Assembly (NCBI GenBank): GCA_016196755.1
Contig: JACPXC010000030.1
Coordinates: forward strand, 1-64,000
Length of the DNA: 64,000 nucleotides
Origin: Elusimicrobiota bacterium
GTDB taxonomy: Bacteria > Elusimicrobiota > Elusimicrobia > UBA1565
Direction of reading: 5' to 3'
In this document: piece by piece, positions 7,874 through 17,575 of the stretch
Layout of the letters: each line of letters opens with the position of its first letter
How positions within the stretch are numbered: position 1 is the stretch's first letter
Translations under genes and position numbers: made by a program
The notes under the pieces: generated by a model
Told to the model about the DNA's origin: nothing
Seen by the model: only the letters and a program-made list of their open reading frames with translations
Databases searched by the model: none

Positions 7874-8461
7874 CTACTCAACAACCGGGGTCTCGAAGAT
7901 GGCCAAGGTCAGGGAGTCGAGCAGGCGCTCGAGGACGCGGCGATGGCGCGCGAACTCGCCCACCGGCGCGTCGTAGCGGATGAGGAAGATGCCCTGCGCG
8001 TCGGGGAGCATGAACAGCTCGGTCCGGGCCACCGCCACCTTGACCCCGAGCAGGTACTCCGGGGAGTACTCGTGGGTGGTGAAGACGACGTGGGCGGCGG
8101 CGCGCGAGGAGAGCTCGACCTCGTCGACGATGTGGGAGTCCGCGGTCGAGCCCTGCTGGCGCATCCAGCGCCGGTACTCGCGCGGGTCCTTCCAGCCCGG
8201 CGCGCCCTCGAGGTGATAGGAGACCGTGATCGCCGCGGCGCCTCCGGGATGCTTGAAGCGCACCCCGCCCTCCACCTGGGTCGGTCCCTTCCAGCGGCGC
8301 TTGATCTCGAAGGAGAACTTGGGGTTCTCCATGAACGGCACGGCGGAGGGCCGGAAGACGTACTTGAAAGGGGGGACGCGGCGGTGCCAGCCCGAGCGGC
8401 AGCCCGCCAAGGCCAAGACGAGGACGACCGACGTCCATGCGCGCACGGCGTCGTATACCAT
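7874..8461 (-). CDS. Putative lipoprotein of unknown function
   Basis: The chosen start (ATG at 8461) yields a short signal sequence ending in a lipobox, VLVLALAGC, with the cysteine at residue 21; a GTG five codons later is also possible. The mature domain (about 175 residues) is a compact alpha/beta unit with segments FSFEIKRRWKG, VSYHLEG and LLDSLTLAIF, the pattern of small lipoproteins that are fused to or follow gliding or secretion modules, but I cannot name a family. It diverges from nadE with only 10 bases between the start codons. Confidence 0.6.
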   Translation of the reverse strand: MVYDAVRAWTSVVLVLALAGCRSGWHRRVPPFKYVFRPSAVPFMENPKFSFEIKRRWKGPTQVEGGVRFKHPGGAAAITVSYHLEGAPGWKDPREYRRWMRQQGSTADSHIVDEVELSSRAAAHVVFTTHEYSPEYLLGVKVAVARTELFMLPDAQGIFLIRYDAPVGEFARHRRVLERLLDSLTLAIFETPVVE

Positions 8462-8466
8462 ATAAT
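8461..8466 (+). promoter_or_regulatory. -10 box of nadE, leaderless spacing
   Basis: TATAAT at 8461-8466 ends 5 bases before the nadE ATG at 8472. A transcript starting the usual 6-7 bases after the box would begin at or next to the A of ATG. No convincing TTGACA lies 16-18 bases upstream. Confidence 0.6.
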
Positions 8467-8471
8467 CCGGA

Positions 8472-10106
8472 ATGCGCGTAGCGCTGGCCCAGCTCGACCC
8501 GGTCGTCGGGGACGTCCGCGGCAACCTCGAGCGCGTGCGCGCCGCCTACAAGGCAGCCGTCGCCCAGGGCGCCGAACTGGTGATGACCCCGGAGCTGGCC
8601 CTGGCCGGCTATCCGCCGCGCGACCTGCTCGAGCAGCCCGATTTCGTGCGCGCCAACCGCCAGGCCTTGGCGGCCCTCGCCAAGCAGACCCGCGCGGCGG
8701 GGCTTCTGGTGGGCTTTGTCGAGGCCAACCCCGCCCCGCGCGGGCGCGCGGTGTTCAACTCGGCGGCCCTCCTGCACCAGGGGAAGGTGACGGCGACCCG
8801 GCGCAAGACCCTCCTGCCCACCTACGACGTCTTCGACGAGGTCCGCCATTTCGAGCCCGCCCGGGAGAACGCCCCGGTGCGCTTCAAGGGCCGCCGCCTC
8901 GGCATCACGATCTGCGAGGACGCCTGGAACGACGAGGCGTTCTGGGGCAAGCGCCTCTACCAGGACGACCCCGTGGCGCGCCAGGTCAAGGCCGGGGCCG
9001 AGCTCCTGCTCAACGTCTCGGCCTCGCCGTTTGAGACCGGCAAGCTGGCCTTCCGGCGCGGGATCGTCGCCGGCCACGCCCGGCGCCACGGCCTGCCGTT
9101 CCTCTATTGCGCCCAGGTGGGGGGCAACGACGAGCTCGTCTTCGACGGCTACTCCTTCGCGGTGGACGCCCGCGGGCGCACCCTGGCCGCGGGCCGCGGC
9201 TTCGCGGAAGACCTCATCATGGTCGACACCGACGCCCCGGGACGGGCCTCGTTCCCGGAGCGGCCTCCCGTCGCCGACCTCCACGACGCCCTGGTACTCG
9301 GCATCCGCGACTACGCCGCCAAATGCTCCTTTAAGTCGGCGCTGATCGGCCTCTCGGGAGGCATCGACTCGGCCGTCACCTGCGCCCTGGCCGCCGCGGC
9401 CCTCGGCCCCGAGAAGGTGCTCGGCGTGTCGATGCCGTCGATGTACTCCTCGCCCGGCAGCGTCAGCGACGCCGAGGCCCTGGCCGTGAACCTGGGGGCC
9501 CGCCTCATCTCCCTGCCGATCAAGGGCCCCTACGACGCGCTGATGCGCGCCTTGGCCGGCCCGTTCAAGGGCACCGCCTCCGGACTGCCCGAGCAGAACC
9601 TCCAGGCCCGCATCCGCGGGAACCTGCTGATGGCCTTGTCCAACAAGTCCGGCAGCCTGCTCCTCAGCACGGGCAACAAGTCCGAGCTGGCGGTGGGCTA
9701 CTGCACGCTCTACGGGGACATGTCCGGCGGCCTGGCCGCCATCGCCGACGTGTTCAAGACCGACGTCTACGCCTTGGCCCGATACATGAACCGCGAGCGT
9801 GCCGTCATCCCCCAGGACTCCATCGACAAGGCCCCGTCCGCCGAGCTCAAGCCCGACCAGAAGGATCAGGACGACCTGCCGCCCTACGACCAGCTCGACC
9901 GCATCCTCCGCCTCTATATAGAGGAAGGCAAGGACGCCGCCGCCATCGTCAAGACCGGCGAGCCCGCGGCGCTGGTCCGCGACCTCCTCGACCGCGTCGA
10001 CCGCGCCGAGTATAAGCGCCGCCAGGCGCCGCCCGTCCTGCGGGTGTCCCCGAAGGCCTTCGGCGTCGGCCGCCGGATGCCGATCGCCCGCGGGCCCCAC
10101 CGCTGA
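8472..10106 (+). CDS. nadE: Glutamine-dependent NAD+ synthase
   Basis: This two-domain enzyme makes NAD from deamido-NAD and ATP, using ammonia released from glutamine. Residues 1 to about 260 form the carbon-nitrogen hydrolase domain with its Glu-Lys-Cys triad (Glu41 in TPELALAGYPP, Lys112 in RRKTLLP, Cys148 in ITICEDAW). The synthetase domain starts near 275 with the ATP pyrophosphatase motif SGGIDSA at 295-301 and STGNKSELAVGYCTLYGDM further on. The 544-residue length is normal for the prokaryotic fused form. It starts its own transcription unit and is followed at once by a 76-bp palindrome. Confidence 0.96.
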   Translation: MRVALAQLDPVVGDVRGNLERVRAAYKAAVAQGAELVMTPELALAGYPPRDLLEQPDFVRANRQALAALAKQTRAAGLLVGFVEANPAPRGRAVFNSAALLHQGKVTATRRKTLLPTYDVFDEVRHFEPARENAPVRFKGRRLGITICEDAWNDEAFWGKRLYQDDPVARQVKAGAELLLNVSASPFETGKLAFRRGIVAGHARRHGLPFLYCAQVGGNDELVFDGYSFAVDARGRTLAAGRGFAEDLIMVDTDAPGRASFPERPPVADLHDALVLGIRDYAAKCSFKSALIGLSGGIDSAVTCALAAAALGPEKVLGVSMPSMYSSPGSVSDAEALAVNLGARLISLPIKGPYDALMRALAGPFKGTASGLPEQNLQARIRGNLLMALSNKSGSLLLSTGNKSELAVGYCTLYGDMSGGLAAIADVFKTDVYALARYMNRERAVIPQDSIDKAPSAELKPDQKDQDDLPPYDQLDRILRLYIEEGKDAAAIVKTGEPAALVRDLLDRVDRAEYKRRQAPPVLRVSPKAFGVGRRMPIARGPHR

Positions 10107-10182
10107 TTGTTGCGTTCGGGGTCAGACCTTGATGTTGCGCTTCTAGAAGCGCAACATCAAGGTCTGACCCCGAACGCAACAA
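10107..10182. repeat. 76-bp perfect palindrome after nadE
   Basis: Two 38-base arms meet with no loop at 10144/10145 and are perfectly complementary; the core of each arm is GGGGTCAGACCTTGATGTTG. The palindrome starts at the base after the nadE stop. It could act as a transcription stop, but there is no clean T-run, and its perfection suggests a recent mobile sequence. From memory, GGGGTCAGACC palindromes occur as REP-like units near Y1-type transposases in other genomes; no transposase gene is in this window. Confidence 0.85.
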
Positions 10183-10244
10183 ACCTAGAGGGGATAGGAC
10201 CTACGGCCTAAGGCGGGCCGGAGGGGCCGTGATATCATGACAGC

Positions 10245-12281
10245 ATGACGATTTTCCTGGCGTTTTTGCTGTCGGTCGCGCCGCTCCATGCTTCGTTCAA
10301 GTCGGTCCTGCCCGCCCCGGCCCTTCCAGCCGCCACGCTGAGCTCGCCCGTGCCGGTCTTCGCGCCGCGCCTGGCGGTACCGACCGCGGCGGCCGTCCTC
10401 CCCACCCTGACCCTGACGCCGGCGCTGGCCCCGGCGGCCCCCGTAGTCATCAAGGCCGCCGTCGCCGCCGCGGCCGTTCCTGCCGCCCAAGCCGCCCCCC
10501 TGCCCGCCACCGCCGAGGCCGCGCGGCCGGCCCTGAGCGGCAAGTCCTCCTGGGTCAACCTCTTCGACGGGCGCGCGCGCTCGGCCGTCAACGGCGTCGT
10601 CGCGGGCTCGGCCTTCGTCTCGGAGCGCGCCTCCTACGAGACCGCGCGGAGCATCCAAGGCTTCTATCACGAACTGGCGACGATCCACGCCCTCGAGCGC
10701 GGCGCGCTGGTCTCCGAAGCCCTCGAGACGCGCAAGCGCACGCTCTGGACCTCCCTGCGCGCCGTCGACGCGCGCCTGAGCGGACCGGCCGCCGAGCCAT
10801 TCGCGGCCGTTTCCGCCCGGCTCAAAGCCCAGCGCGCGGCCCGCGCGGCCCTGCCCGCCGTCGCGCCTGAGGCCCTGGCGGCCGACCAAGCCCTCCTGGC
10901 CACCCAGGTCCGGGCCGCCCTGCTCATGCTGGAAGGCGGCTCGCGCCTGGCCTCGAAGGACGCCCGCCGCAACGCGGCCCTGTGGACTTTAAACGGCGCC
11001 TGGGGCACCGCGGCCTCGCTACGCGCCGAGACCCGCTGGCTGGAGAGCCGGCGTCAGATCCCCGCCGCCTTCTCCGCGGCGCCGGTGGCCATCCCGCAAA
11101 CCCGCTGGCATAACGCGGCGACCGGGCTCGACGACGCCGGCCGCGACGCGCGCAACGGCCGGCCCGCCGAGGCCGCGGCCAAACTGGCCGGACTCGAGCG
11201 GCTCTTCACAGTCTCGCCGGAGGTGCTGGAGCCGGGATTTACCGCCCCCACCGGTCAGGTCAAAGCCGGCATCGTCCAGGCGCGCCAAGCGCTGGCCGGC
11301 GGCGACGCCGCCGCCTTGGCCGCGGCCCTGGACGCCGCCAAAGGCATGATCGCCTATCCCAAGATGTCCTCCGTCGAGGTCGTCGAGTATGCCGACACGG
11401 CCGCGGCCGGCCGCGCCCAGCGCCATAAGCTCGAGTCGATGGCCGCGGAGTCCGAGCGCGTGTCCCAGCGCGCGGCCGAGACCGACTACTGGGCCGAGCT
11501 GGCCGGAGCCGCGGGACTCAAGGGTCCCGAGCGCCGCCCGCTGGTCGGCCTCGAGGTGACGGCGTTCCGTTCCTTCCTCGCCGACGCCGCGGCCTGGGCC
11601 GGGCGCGGCTTCGTGCGCTCCCGCCAGGAAGCGGCCGAGCGCCTGGCCGCCGCCGCCGAGGCCGCGGAAGCCGGCCGGTTCGACCTGGCCGCGGCGCGCC
11701 TGCGCTCGGCCAAGTCGACCTTGGACAAGCGCGTCAAGGACTTAAGAGACATGCGCGCCGCCATCGAGCGCCGCGCCAAGTCCCTCAACGGCCGCCATGA
11801 GACCCTGCTCGAGGCCGCGGCGCGCTGGAAGCGCGCCTTGGCCAAGCCGCTAGACGAGACCCGCGCCCGCGACCTCGCCGGCGACGTCCGCAGCCACCGC
11901 GAGGCCTATCTCGCCGCCGTCGAGCCCGGACTGCCCGGCTACGCCCGCGCCGCCGAGGACCTCGCCCGGCTCGAGACCGCCCTGGCGGCGCTCAAGCGCG
12001 ACGAAGCCAAAGCCCTCGTGGCCCGCTTCCAAGAGGACCTCATCCACCGCCGCTCGCTGCGCGTCTCGGTGGTCCTGCGCCCCCGCAAGAGCGGCGGCAT
12101 CAAGCGCGCCTCGGACCGCTTCGTCCTGCCGGGAACGACCCTGGGGACCCTGCTCAAGCGCGTCGGCGGAAAGCCGGAGAAGCCCGAGGTGCGCCTCGAC
12201 CGCGGGGAGTGGACCCCTTGGTCCGAGCTCGACCTACGCGGCAAGCTCGCCGACCGGACGCTAGTGGAGATCCTTCTTTAG
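10245..12281 (+). CDS. Long alanine-rich exported helical protein, unknown function
   Basis: The 678-residue product begins with a signal peptide (MTIFLAFLLSVAPLHA), then a Pro/Ala-rich stretch to about residue 100 and a long, mostly helical alanine/arginine/glutamate-rich body with coiled-coil character (for example about 460-600). The last 70 residues look like a separate small beta domain ending VEILL. TATCAT lies 6 bases before the ATG. The gene ends in TTCTTTAG, the 8 bases duplicated by the inverted-repeat element inserted directly after it. No function is assigned. Confidence 0.6.
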   Translation: MTIFLAFLLSVAPLHASFKSVLPAPALPAATLSSPVPVFAPRLAVPTAAAVLPTLTLTPALAPAAPVVIKAAVAAAAVPAAQAAPLPATAEAARPALSGKSSWVNLFDGRARSAVNGVVAGSAFVSERASYETARSIQGFYHELATIHALERGALVSEALETRKRTLWTSLRAVDARLSGPAAEPFAAVSARLKAQRAARAALPAVAPEALAADQALLATQVRAALLMLEGGSRLASKDARRNAALWTLNGAWGTAASLRAETRWLESRRQIPAAFSAAPVAIPQTRWHNAATGLDDAGRDARNGRPAEAAAKLAGLERLFTVSPEVLEPGFTAPTGQVKAGIVQARQALAGGDAAALAAALDAAKGMIAYPKMSSVEVVEYADTAAAGRAQRHKLESMAAESERVSQRAAETDYWAELAGAAGLKGPERRPLVGLEVTAFRSFLADAAAWAGRGFVRSRQEAAERLAAAAEAAEAGRFDLAAARLRSAKSTLDKRVKDLRDMRAAIERRAKSLNGRHETLLEAAARWKRALAKPLDETRARDLAGDVRSHREAYLAAVEPGLPGYARAAEDLARLETALAALKRDEAKALVARFQEDLIHRRSLRVSVVLRPRKSGGIKRASDRFVLPGTTLGTLLKRVGGKPEKPEVRLDRGEWTPWSELDLRGKLADRTLVEILL

Positions 12282-12569
12282 GGCTCATGGCACTGAACTG
12301 TGGGCTAGCAGGGCCGAGCAAAGGGGTCTGAGAACCAATCTAAATTTACGCGCCTCGGGCGCGTGGATCGAAGAGTTGCGATACGGCCGCAACTCTTCGA
12401 TCTCGTACGGATCAACGGAAAACGGAAGAGGGTTGGGCGAGTCGTGTGCACGCTTCGCGCACGGTCCAAATGATGGAAAACGCAATTCGACTATCCACGT
12501 GGATAGTTCGGTGGATATCTTTCCGAATCAGCCTGTGATAAGGATTGCAGCCGTATCGTGCCATGAGCC
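12282..12569 (-). repeat. Dyad-symmetric element, copy B, with target-site duplication
   Basis: The 288-bp element has 12-bp terminal inverted repeats, GGCTCATGGCAC at 12282-12293 and GTGCCATGAGCC at 12558-12569, and is flanked by the direct repeat TTCTTTAG (12274-12281 and 12570-12577). Inside are a GATCGAAGAGTTGC hairpin with loop GATACGGCC, the GTGCACGCTTCGCGCAC hairpin and the palindrome CTATCCACGTGGATAG (12491-12506). The inverse orientation aligns collinearly with copy A. It carries no gene of its own, which makes it a MITE-like non-autonomous element. Confidence 0.85.
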
Positions 12570-13135
12570 TTCTTTAGCGCGCGCAGTTCCGGCTCGCCGA
12601 GCGGCCGCCACGTCCCCGGGGCCAGCCCTTCCAGCCCCAACGCCCCGATCCGGACCCGGACCAAGCGCAGGGTAGGATGGCCGACGTGGGCCGTCATCCG
12701 CCGCACCTGCCTGTTCTTCCCTTCGGTCAACGTCAGCTCGAGCCAGGCCGTGGGCACGGACTTGCGGAAGCGGATCGGCGGCGTGCGGGGGGGGAACGCC
12801 GGCTCCGTGCCGAGCAGGGCCACGACGGCCGGCCGGGTCTTCCCGTCGCGCAGGACCACGCCGCGCCGGAGGCTTTCGAGCGCGGCGTCATCAGGCAGGC
12901 GCTCGACCTGGGCCTGATAGGTCCGCGGATGACGATAGCGCGGCTCGGTCAGCAGATTCTGGAGCGTGCCATCGCCGGTCAGGAGCAGGAGCCCCTCGCT
13001 GTCGTGGTCGAGGCGGCCCGCCGGATAGAGCCCGGGCGGGATGCCGTAGTCGGCCAGCGTGGGATGGCGGCCCAGCGGCGTGAACTGGCTGACCACGCCG
13101 TAGGGCTTGTTGAAGAGGACAGCCCGGACCGCCAC
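12491..13135 (-). CDS. RluE/RsuA-family rRNA pseudouridine synthase with element-derived tail
   Basis: The protein converts uridine to pseudouridine in ribosomal RNA. The catalytic motif [14 protein letters not shown] places the active Asp at residue 43, and the C-terminal [25 protein letters not shown] block is typical of the RluE/RluB branch. There is no N-terminal S4 domain, as in RluE. It starts at GTG 13135, two bases after glyS. The last 23 or so residues ([20 protein letters not shown] and onward) are encoded by the inserted element, and the stop TAG lies in the element's central palindrome. Without the insertion the frame would read LKKDLH and stop. Confidence 0.88.
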   Translation of the reverse strand: MAVRAVLFNKPYGVVSQFTPLGRHPTLADYGIPPGLYPAGRLDHDSEGLLLLTGDGTLQNLLTEPRYRHPRTYQAQVERLPDDAALESLRRGVVLRDGKTRPAVVALLGTEPAFPPRTPPIRFRKSVPTAWLELTLTEGKNRQVRRMTAHVGHPTLRLVRVRIGALGLEGLAPGTWRPLGEPELRALKKAHGTIRLQSLSQADSERYPPNYPRG

Positions 13136-13137
13136 CG

Positions 13138-15234
13138 CTACGCCTGGATCTGGCTGATGTCGGCGACCAGCGTGAAGAGGCGGGTCAGGCGGGCCAGGAG
13201 CGCCAGGCGGTTCTTCTTGACGTCCGCGTCCTCGACCATGACCATGACCTTCTCGAAGAACAGGTCCACGTCGGGCTTGAGGCCCACCAAGGCGCGCAGG
13301 GCCGTCTCGAAGTCGCCTTGGGCCGCCTTCTCGCGCAGGTCGCCTTCCAGTCGGGTCAGCGCGGCGTAGAGCCCGCGCTCGGCCGGCTCGCTCAGGCGCT
13401 CGGCGTCGACGGCCCCGTCCTCGCGCGCGTCCACGCCGGCCTGCTTGAGGATGTTGGCCGCGCGCTTAAACGCCGCCGCCACCGGGACGAAGTCGGGGTC
13501 GGGACGCAGAGCGTGCACGGCGGCCAGGCGGTGGAAGGTCCGGGCCAGGTTTTTCAGGCCGCCGACCTTCACCGCCTTGAGCTCGTCGGGCCGGTAGCCC
13601 TTCTCGCCGAACAGGCTCTCGACCCTCTGCCACAGGAACTCGAGCGTCTCGGCTCTCGCGAGCGCGGCGTCGAAGGGGTTCTCCGCGCCGCGCGCGGCGA
13701 CGAGTTCCATGGCCTTCTCCACCGCCGCCTCGAGGTCGACGGGCAGTTGGCGCTCGAGGACGATGCGCACCGCGCCGTTGCCGAGGCGCCGGAGGGCGAA
13801 AGGGTCCTCGCTGCCGCTGGGCTTAAAACCCGCCGCCAGCATCGCGCAGACGGTGTCGAGCTTGCCGGCCAGGGAGACCAGCGCCCCCTCGAGGTGCGCC
13901 GGCAGGGGGCCGCGCGCCTGGGTGGGCTGGTAGAACTGCTCGAGCGTCAGGGCCACCTTCTCGTCGAGTCCCTCCGCGCGCGCGTAGACCCCGCCCATGA
14001 CGCCCTGGAGCTCCGGGAACTCGCCCACCACGCCGGTGACGAGGTCGGCGTAGACCAGGCGCGAGGCCGTGGCCACCGCCGAGACGTCGACGGCGCGGTC
14101 CTGCAGGACGCCGTGCGCCAGCCACTCGGAGAGCTGGGCGACGCGCTCGGTCTTGTCGGCCAGCGTGCCCAGGCCCTTCTGAAAGGAGACCCGGGCCAGT
14201 TTCTGGGCGTGGTAGGCCAAGCGCGTCTCGCGGTCGCGGCCGAAGAAGAAGCGGGCGTCCGAGAGGCGCGCCGCGATGACGCGCTCAAAGCCCGCCTGGA
14301 CCTCGCGCTGGCCCTCGGAGACCCCGTCGCGCACGCCGATGAAGTCGGCGGTCAGCGCGCCGTCCTTGCCGAGGATGGGGAAGAACATGAGCTGGGTCTT
14401 CATGACCATCGACAACAGCGCCGCGGGGAGCTGGAGGTTGGCCTCGTCGAAGCGTCCCAGCACGGCCACCGGATGCTCCACGAGGAAGAGCACGCGCTCG
14501 AGGAGACCCCCTTCCTCGTCGATGCGGCCGCGCGAGCGCTTCGCGGCGGTCTCCAGCGTCTTGCGCAGGGCCTTGCGGCGCTCCTCCACGTCGACGAGCA
14601 CGCAGCGGTCGCGCAGCAGAGCGGCGTATTTCTCCGGCGAAGGGATCGTCACCGACTTGGCGCCGAGCGCGGCCAGGCCGCGGGTCTTGCCGGTGGATTT
14701 GACGCCGGCGACGGAGAACCGCACCGGCTTCTTGCCGTAGAGCGCGCACAGGGCGCGCAGGGGCCGGCCGAAGCGGAACTTGGACTCCTCCCAGACCAGG
14801 GTCTTGGGGAACTCGAGCGCGGCGATCAGCGCCGGAAAGAGCTCGCCGAGGACCTTGCCCGTCGCCTCGCCGGGGACGGTCTTGCGGACCGCGAGGACCT
14901 CGCCCTTGGGGCTGGTCACGGTCAGGAGCGCGACGGGCTCTATGCCATGCGAGCGGGCGAAGCCCTCGGCCTGCTTCGTGTAGGCTCCGGCTTGGTCCTT
15001 CCAGAGCCGCGCCGGGGGGCCGGTGAGCTCGAGCTCCTGGGCCTCGGAGCGCTCGGGGACACCCGACACGATGAGGGCCAGACGCATCGGCGTGCCCGAG
15101 GCCTTGATGGCCGTAAACGAGAGCCGGCGCTCCGTCAGGAGCTTGGCCGCCTTCTCCTCGAGCTGGGCCAGCGCCGACGGGATGAACCGGGCCGGCATGG
15201 TCTCGACGCCGATCTCGAGCAGGGCGCTCTTCAT
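13138..15234 (-). CDS. glyS: Glycyl-tRNA synthetase, beta subunit
   Basis: The beta subunit of the alpha2-beta2 glycyl-tRNA synthetase recognises and holds tRNA-Gly. The start at 15234 gives the family N-terminus [20 protein letters not shown] and overlaps the glyQ stop (ATGA). The 698-residue length is normal. Family segments visible include [36 protein letters not shown] and the [15 protein letters not shown] block, followed by the C-terminal anticodon-binding helices. Confidence 0.95.
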   Translation of the reverse strand: MKSALLEIGVETMPARFIPSALAQLEEKAAKLLTERRLSFTAIKASGTPMRLALIVSGVPERSEAQELELTGPPARLWKDQAGAYTKQAEGFARSHGIEPVALLTVTSPKGEVLAVRKTVPGEATGKVLGELFPALIAALEFPKTLVWEESKFRFGRPLRALCALYGKKPVRFSVAGVKSTGKTRGLAALGAKSVTIPSPEKYAALLRDRCVLVDVEERRKALRKTLETAAKRSRGRIDEEGGLLERVLFLVEHPVAVLGRFDEANLQLPAALLSMVMKTQLMFFPILGKDGALTADFIGVRDGVSEGQREVQAGFERVIAARLSDARFFFGRDRETRLAYHAQKLARVSFQKGLGTLADKTERVAQLSEWLAHGVLQDRAVDVSAVATASRLVYADLVTGVVGEFPELQGVMGGVYARAEGLDEKVALTLEQFYQPTQARGPLPAHLEGALVSLAGKLDTVCAMLAAGFKPSGSEDPFALRRLGNGAVRIVLERQLPVDLEAAVEKAMELVAARGAENPFDAALARAETLEFLWQRVESLFGEKGYRPDELKAVKVGGLKNLARTFHRLAAVHALRPDPDFVPVAAAFKRAANILKQAGVDAREDGAVDAERLSEPAERGLYAALTRLEGDLREKAAQGDFETALRALVGLKPDVDLFFEKVMVMVEDADVKKNRLALLARLTRLFTLVADISQIQA

Positions 15235-16115
15235 GACGCGGCCCCGGCGGCGGCCGGCGTGGGGGCCGGCTCCTTGAGCTTGAGATAGGTGGCGATGACC
15301 TTCTTGGCCAGGCCGCGGACGCGGCCGATGTACTGCTGGCGCTCGGTGACCGAGATGGCCCCGCGCGCGTCGAGCAGGTTGAAGAGGTGCGAGGCGCGCA
15401 GGACCGAGTCGTAGGCGGCCAGCGGCAGGCCCGCCTCGCAGAGCCGCCGGCACTCGGCCTCGTGGTCGACGAAGTGCCGCGTCAGCATCTCCGGGTCGGA
15501 GGCCTCGAAGTGGTAGCGCGAGAGCTGGTACTCCTGGTCCTTGAACACGTCGCCGTAGGTCAGCTGGTCGTTGTACTGGATGTCGTAGATGTTGTCCTTG
15601 CGCTGGGCGTACATGACCAGGCGCTCGACGCCGTAGGTGATCTCCACCGACACGGGGTCGAGCGTGACGCCGCCCATCTGCTGGAAATAGGTGAACTGCG
15701 TCACCTCCATCCCGTCGAGCCAGACCTCCCAGCCCACCCCGGCCGCACCCAGGGTGGGGGACTCCCAGTCGTCCTCGATCCAGCGCACGTCGTGCTTCTT
15801 GGGGTCGAGGCCGATGGCGGCCAAGGAGCGCAGGTAGAGCTGCTGGACGTCGGCCGGCGCGGGCTTGAGGATGACCTGGTACTGGAAATACTTGGCCAGG
15901 CGGTTGGGGTTGTCGCCGTAGCGGCCGTCGGCGGGGCGGCGGCAGGGCTCGACGTAGGCCGCGCGCGTGGGGACCTTGGTAAGGGCGCCGAAGAAGGTGG
16001 CGGGGTTGAAGGTCCCGGCGCCCTTCTCGACGTCGTAGGGCTGGGCGATGAGACAGCCCTCCCGGGCCCAGTAGCGCTCCAGCGCCATGATCGTGTCCTG
16101 TAGAGTCATCTTCAT
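15231..16115 (-). CDS. glyQ: Glycyl-tRNA synthetase, alpha subunit
   Basis: The alpha subunit carries the class II catalytic site that forms glycyl-adenylate. The 294-residue product starts [20 protein letters not shown] and contains the family blocks [36 protein letters not shown] and [20 protein letters not shown]. Its ATG shares one base with the recO stop (TGATG) and its stop overlaps glyS. It is the usual partner of the downstream beta subunit. Confidence 0.97.
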   Translation of the reverse strand: MKMTLQDTIMALERYWAREGCLIAQPYDVEKGAGTFNPATFFGALTKVPTRAAYVEPCRRPADGRYGDNPNRLAKYFQYQVILKPAPADVQQLYLRSLAAIGLDPKKHDVRWIEDDWESPTLGAAGVGWEVWLDGMEVTQFTYFQQMGGVTLDPVSVEITYGVERLVMYAQRKDNIYDIQYNDQLTYGDVFKDQEYQLSRYHFEASDPEMLTRHFVDHEAECRRLCEAGLPLAAYDSVLRASHLFNLLDARGAISVTERQQYIGRVRGLAKKVIATYLKLKEPAPTPAAAGAAS

Positions 16116-16807
16116 CAGCCTACCCGTGCCCCCGCGGAGGCCTCGCGCATCCGCTCGCGGACCTGCATGCTGCGCAGAGGCCGCTCGACCGCCGTCTCCA
16201 CCGTCCGTCCTATGAGCACCTCGAGCCGGCCCAGGCGCCCCTCGTCGGCCGGGAGACCGGAGACCGTCTCCCAAGAAGCGCCGTGGAGCACGTCCCAGAG
16301 CGCGCGGTTCTCCTCCGACACCCGGCGCTTGGCCATCCCGTACCCGGCCGCCTCGAAAAGCCTCAAGCCGTAGGCCGCGTACACCCAGCCCAGGCTCTCC
16401 GTCCGTCCTTGCCCGGCGCGGCGCTCGAGCTCCGTCAGCGCCGCCAGCGTCAACTCGAACTTCTCCGCGCTGGCCTGCCACCACGGCGTCAGCCGGTCCA
16501 GGAGCTCGAGGACGCCCAGGCCGCGCATCAAAGGCCCCAGTCCGGCGCGCAGGGCCGGGAAGGCCGTCAGGATCGAGCCGCCCGCCGCCGTCGCGTACTC
16601 GGCGCCTTGCCGGACGTAGACGCGCAGGTCGCAGTGGACGAGCGGCTCGCACATGGCCCGCAGCTTGCCCGTCGGACGGTCCACACCCGGGAAGCGCACC
16701 GGGATCTTGCCGAACTCCGCGCTGAAGACGGCCGCGACCCGGTCGGCTTCGCGATGGGGACGCCGCCCGAGGACCAGCCCTCGCGCTCCCGCAAGGCGGC
16801 CGCGCAC
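16115..16807 (-). CDS. recO: DNA repair protein RecO
   Basis: RecO loads RecA onto SSB-coated single-stranded DNA with RecR. The 230-residue protein begins with the OB-fold pattern ([20 protein letters not shown], then [20 protein letters not shown]) and continues as an all-helical domain; the zinc cysteines of some family members are absent. It sits 4 bases downstream of a response regulator gene and is coupled to glyQ, an order (recO, glyQ, glyS) common in bacteria. Confidence 0.85.
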   Translation of the reverse strand: MRGRLAGARGLVLGRRPHREADRVAAVFSAEFGKIPVRFPGVDRPTGKLRAMCEPLVHCDLRVYVRQGAEYATAAGGSILTAFPALRAGLGPLMRGLGVLELLDRLTPWWQASAEKFELTLAALTELERRAGQGRTESLGWVYAAYGLRLFEAAGYGMAKRRVSEENRALWDVLHGASWETVSGLPADEGRLGRLEVLIGRTVETAVERPLRSMQVRERMREASAGARVG

Positions 16808-16811
16808 GGGC

Positions 16812-17534
16812 TTAGAGCGAGCGGCTTTCTTCGGCGGAGATCAGACCCGTCTCGATGCCCTTCACCACGGCTTCGGTGCGGTTGGAGACGTTGAGCTTCT
16901 GGAAGATGCTGTTGAGGTGGTTCTTCACCGTCTTCACCGAGCAGCCGAGCTGGGCGGCGATCTCTTTGTTAGAAAGGCCGCGACCCAGATACGAGAGGAC
17001 CTTGATCTCGGTCTTGGTCAGCGCGGTCAGGTGGGCGTCGGGGCCGCCGGCTCCCTTCGAGCGCAGGCCCTGGAGGAGCTTGCCCATGACGCTCTGCGGG
17101 ATCATCACGCCGTCGGTGGCGAAGGTCTTGAGCGCGCGCACGAGCTCGGAGGCCGGCAGCATCTTCGAGAGGTAGCCGTTGGCGCCGGCCTGGATGGCCT
17201 CGAGCACGTGGGCCTCGTCCTCGAAGGAGGAGAGGATCAGGATGTTGGTGGAGGGCATGTCCGTGCGAAGCTGGCGGGTCGCCGAGATGCCGTCGAGATG
17301 GGGGAGCTTGATGTCCATCAGGATGACGTCGGGCTTGAGCTTCTTGGCCATCCGGACGACGTCCTGCCCGTCGACGGCCTCGCCGATGACGGAGATCTCC
17401 TTCTCGGCCTCGAGCAGGTCCTTGATGCCCTCGCGGAACAGCGTCTGATCGTCGGCGAGCAGCACGGTGATCTTTTTCTTGGCGACTGCCATCACGGGCC
17501 TCCGGGTGGTTCGAGCCGTCGTCTTTGTCGTCAT
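16812..17534 (-). CDS. NarL/FixJ-family response regulator
   Basis: The 240-residue regulator has a receiver domain (about 20-137) with the acidic pair in LLADDQ, the phosphorylation site Asp in ILMDIKLP and Lys in LSKMLP, then a LuxR-type helix-turn-helix (about 170-230; LTKTEIKVLSYLGRGLSNKE and VSNRTEAVVKG). No kinase gene is adjacent, so it is an orphan. The start at 17534 is supported by a TAGAAT box 9 bases upstream; the ATG at 17492 (MAVAKKK) is the alternative. It heads a likely unit with recO, glyQ, glyS and the pseudouridine synthase. Confidence 0.93.
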   Translation of the reverse strand: MTTKTTARTTRRPVMAVAKKKITVLLADDQTLFREGIKDLLEAEKEISVIGEAVDGQDVVRMAKKLKPDVILMDIKLPHLDGISATRQLRTDMPSTNILILSSFEDEAHVLEAIQAGANGYLSKMLPASELVRALKTFATDGVMIPQSVMGKLLQGLRSKGAGGPDAHLTALTKTEIKVLSYLGRGLSNKEIAAQLGCSVKTVKNHLNSIFQKLNVSNRTEAVVKGIETGLISAEESRSL

Positions 17535-17575
17535 AGCTTCGTCATTCTAACCGATAAAAGGCGGCGTTTCCACGA

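Noticed and set aside
12491-12506. CTATCCACGTGGATAG looks like two inverted DnaA boxes (TATCCAC).
   Set aside because: The matching palindrome in copy A is TGTCCGCGCGGACA, so the sequence follows pairing and not a DnaA consensus, and it is single in the region.
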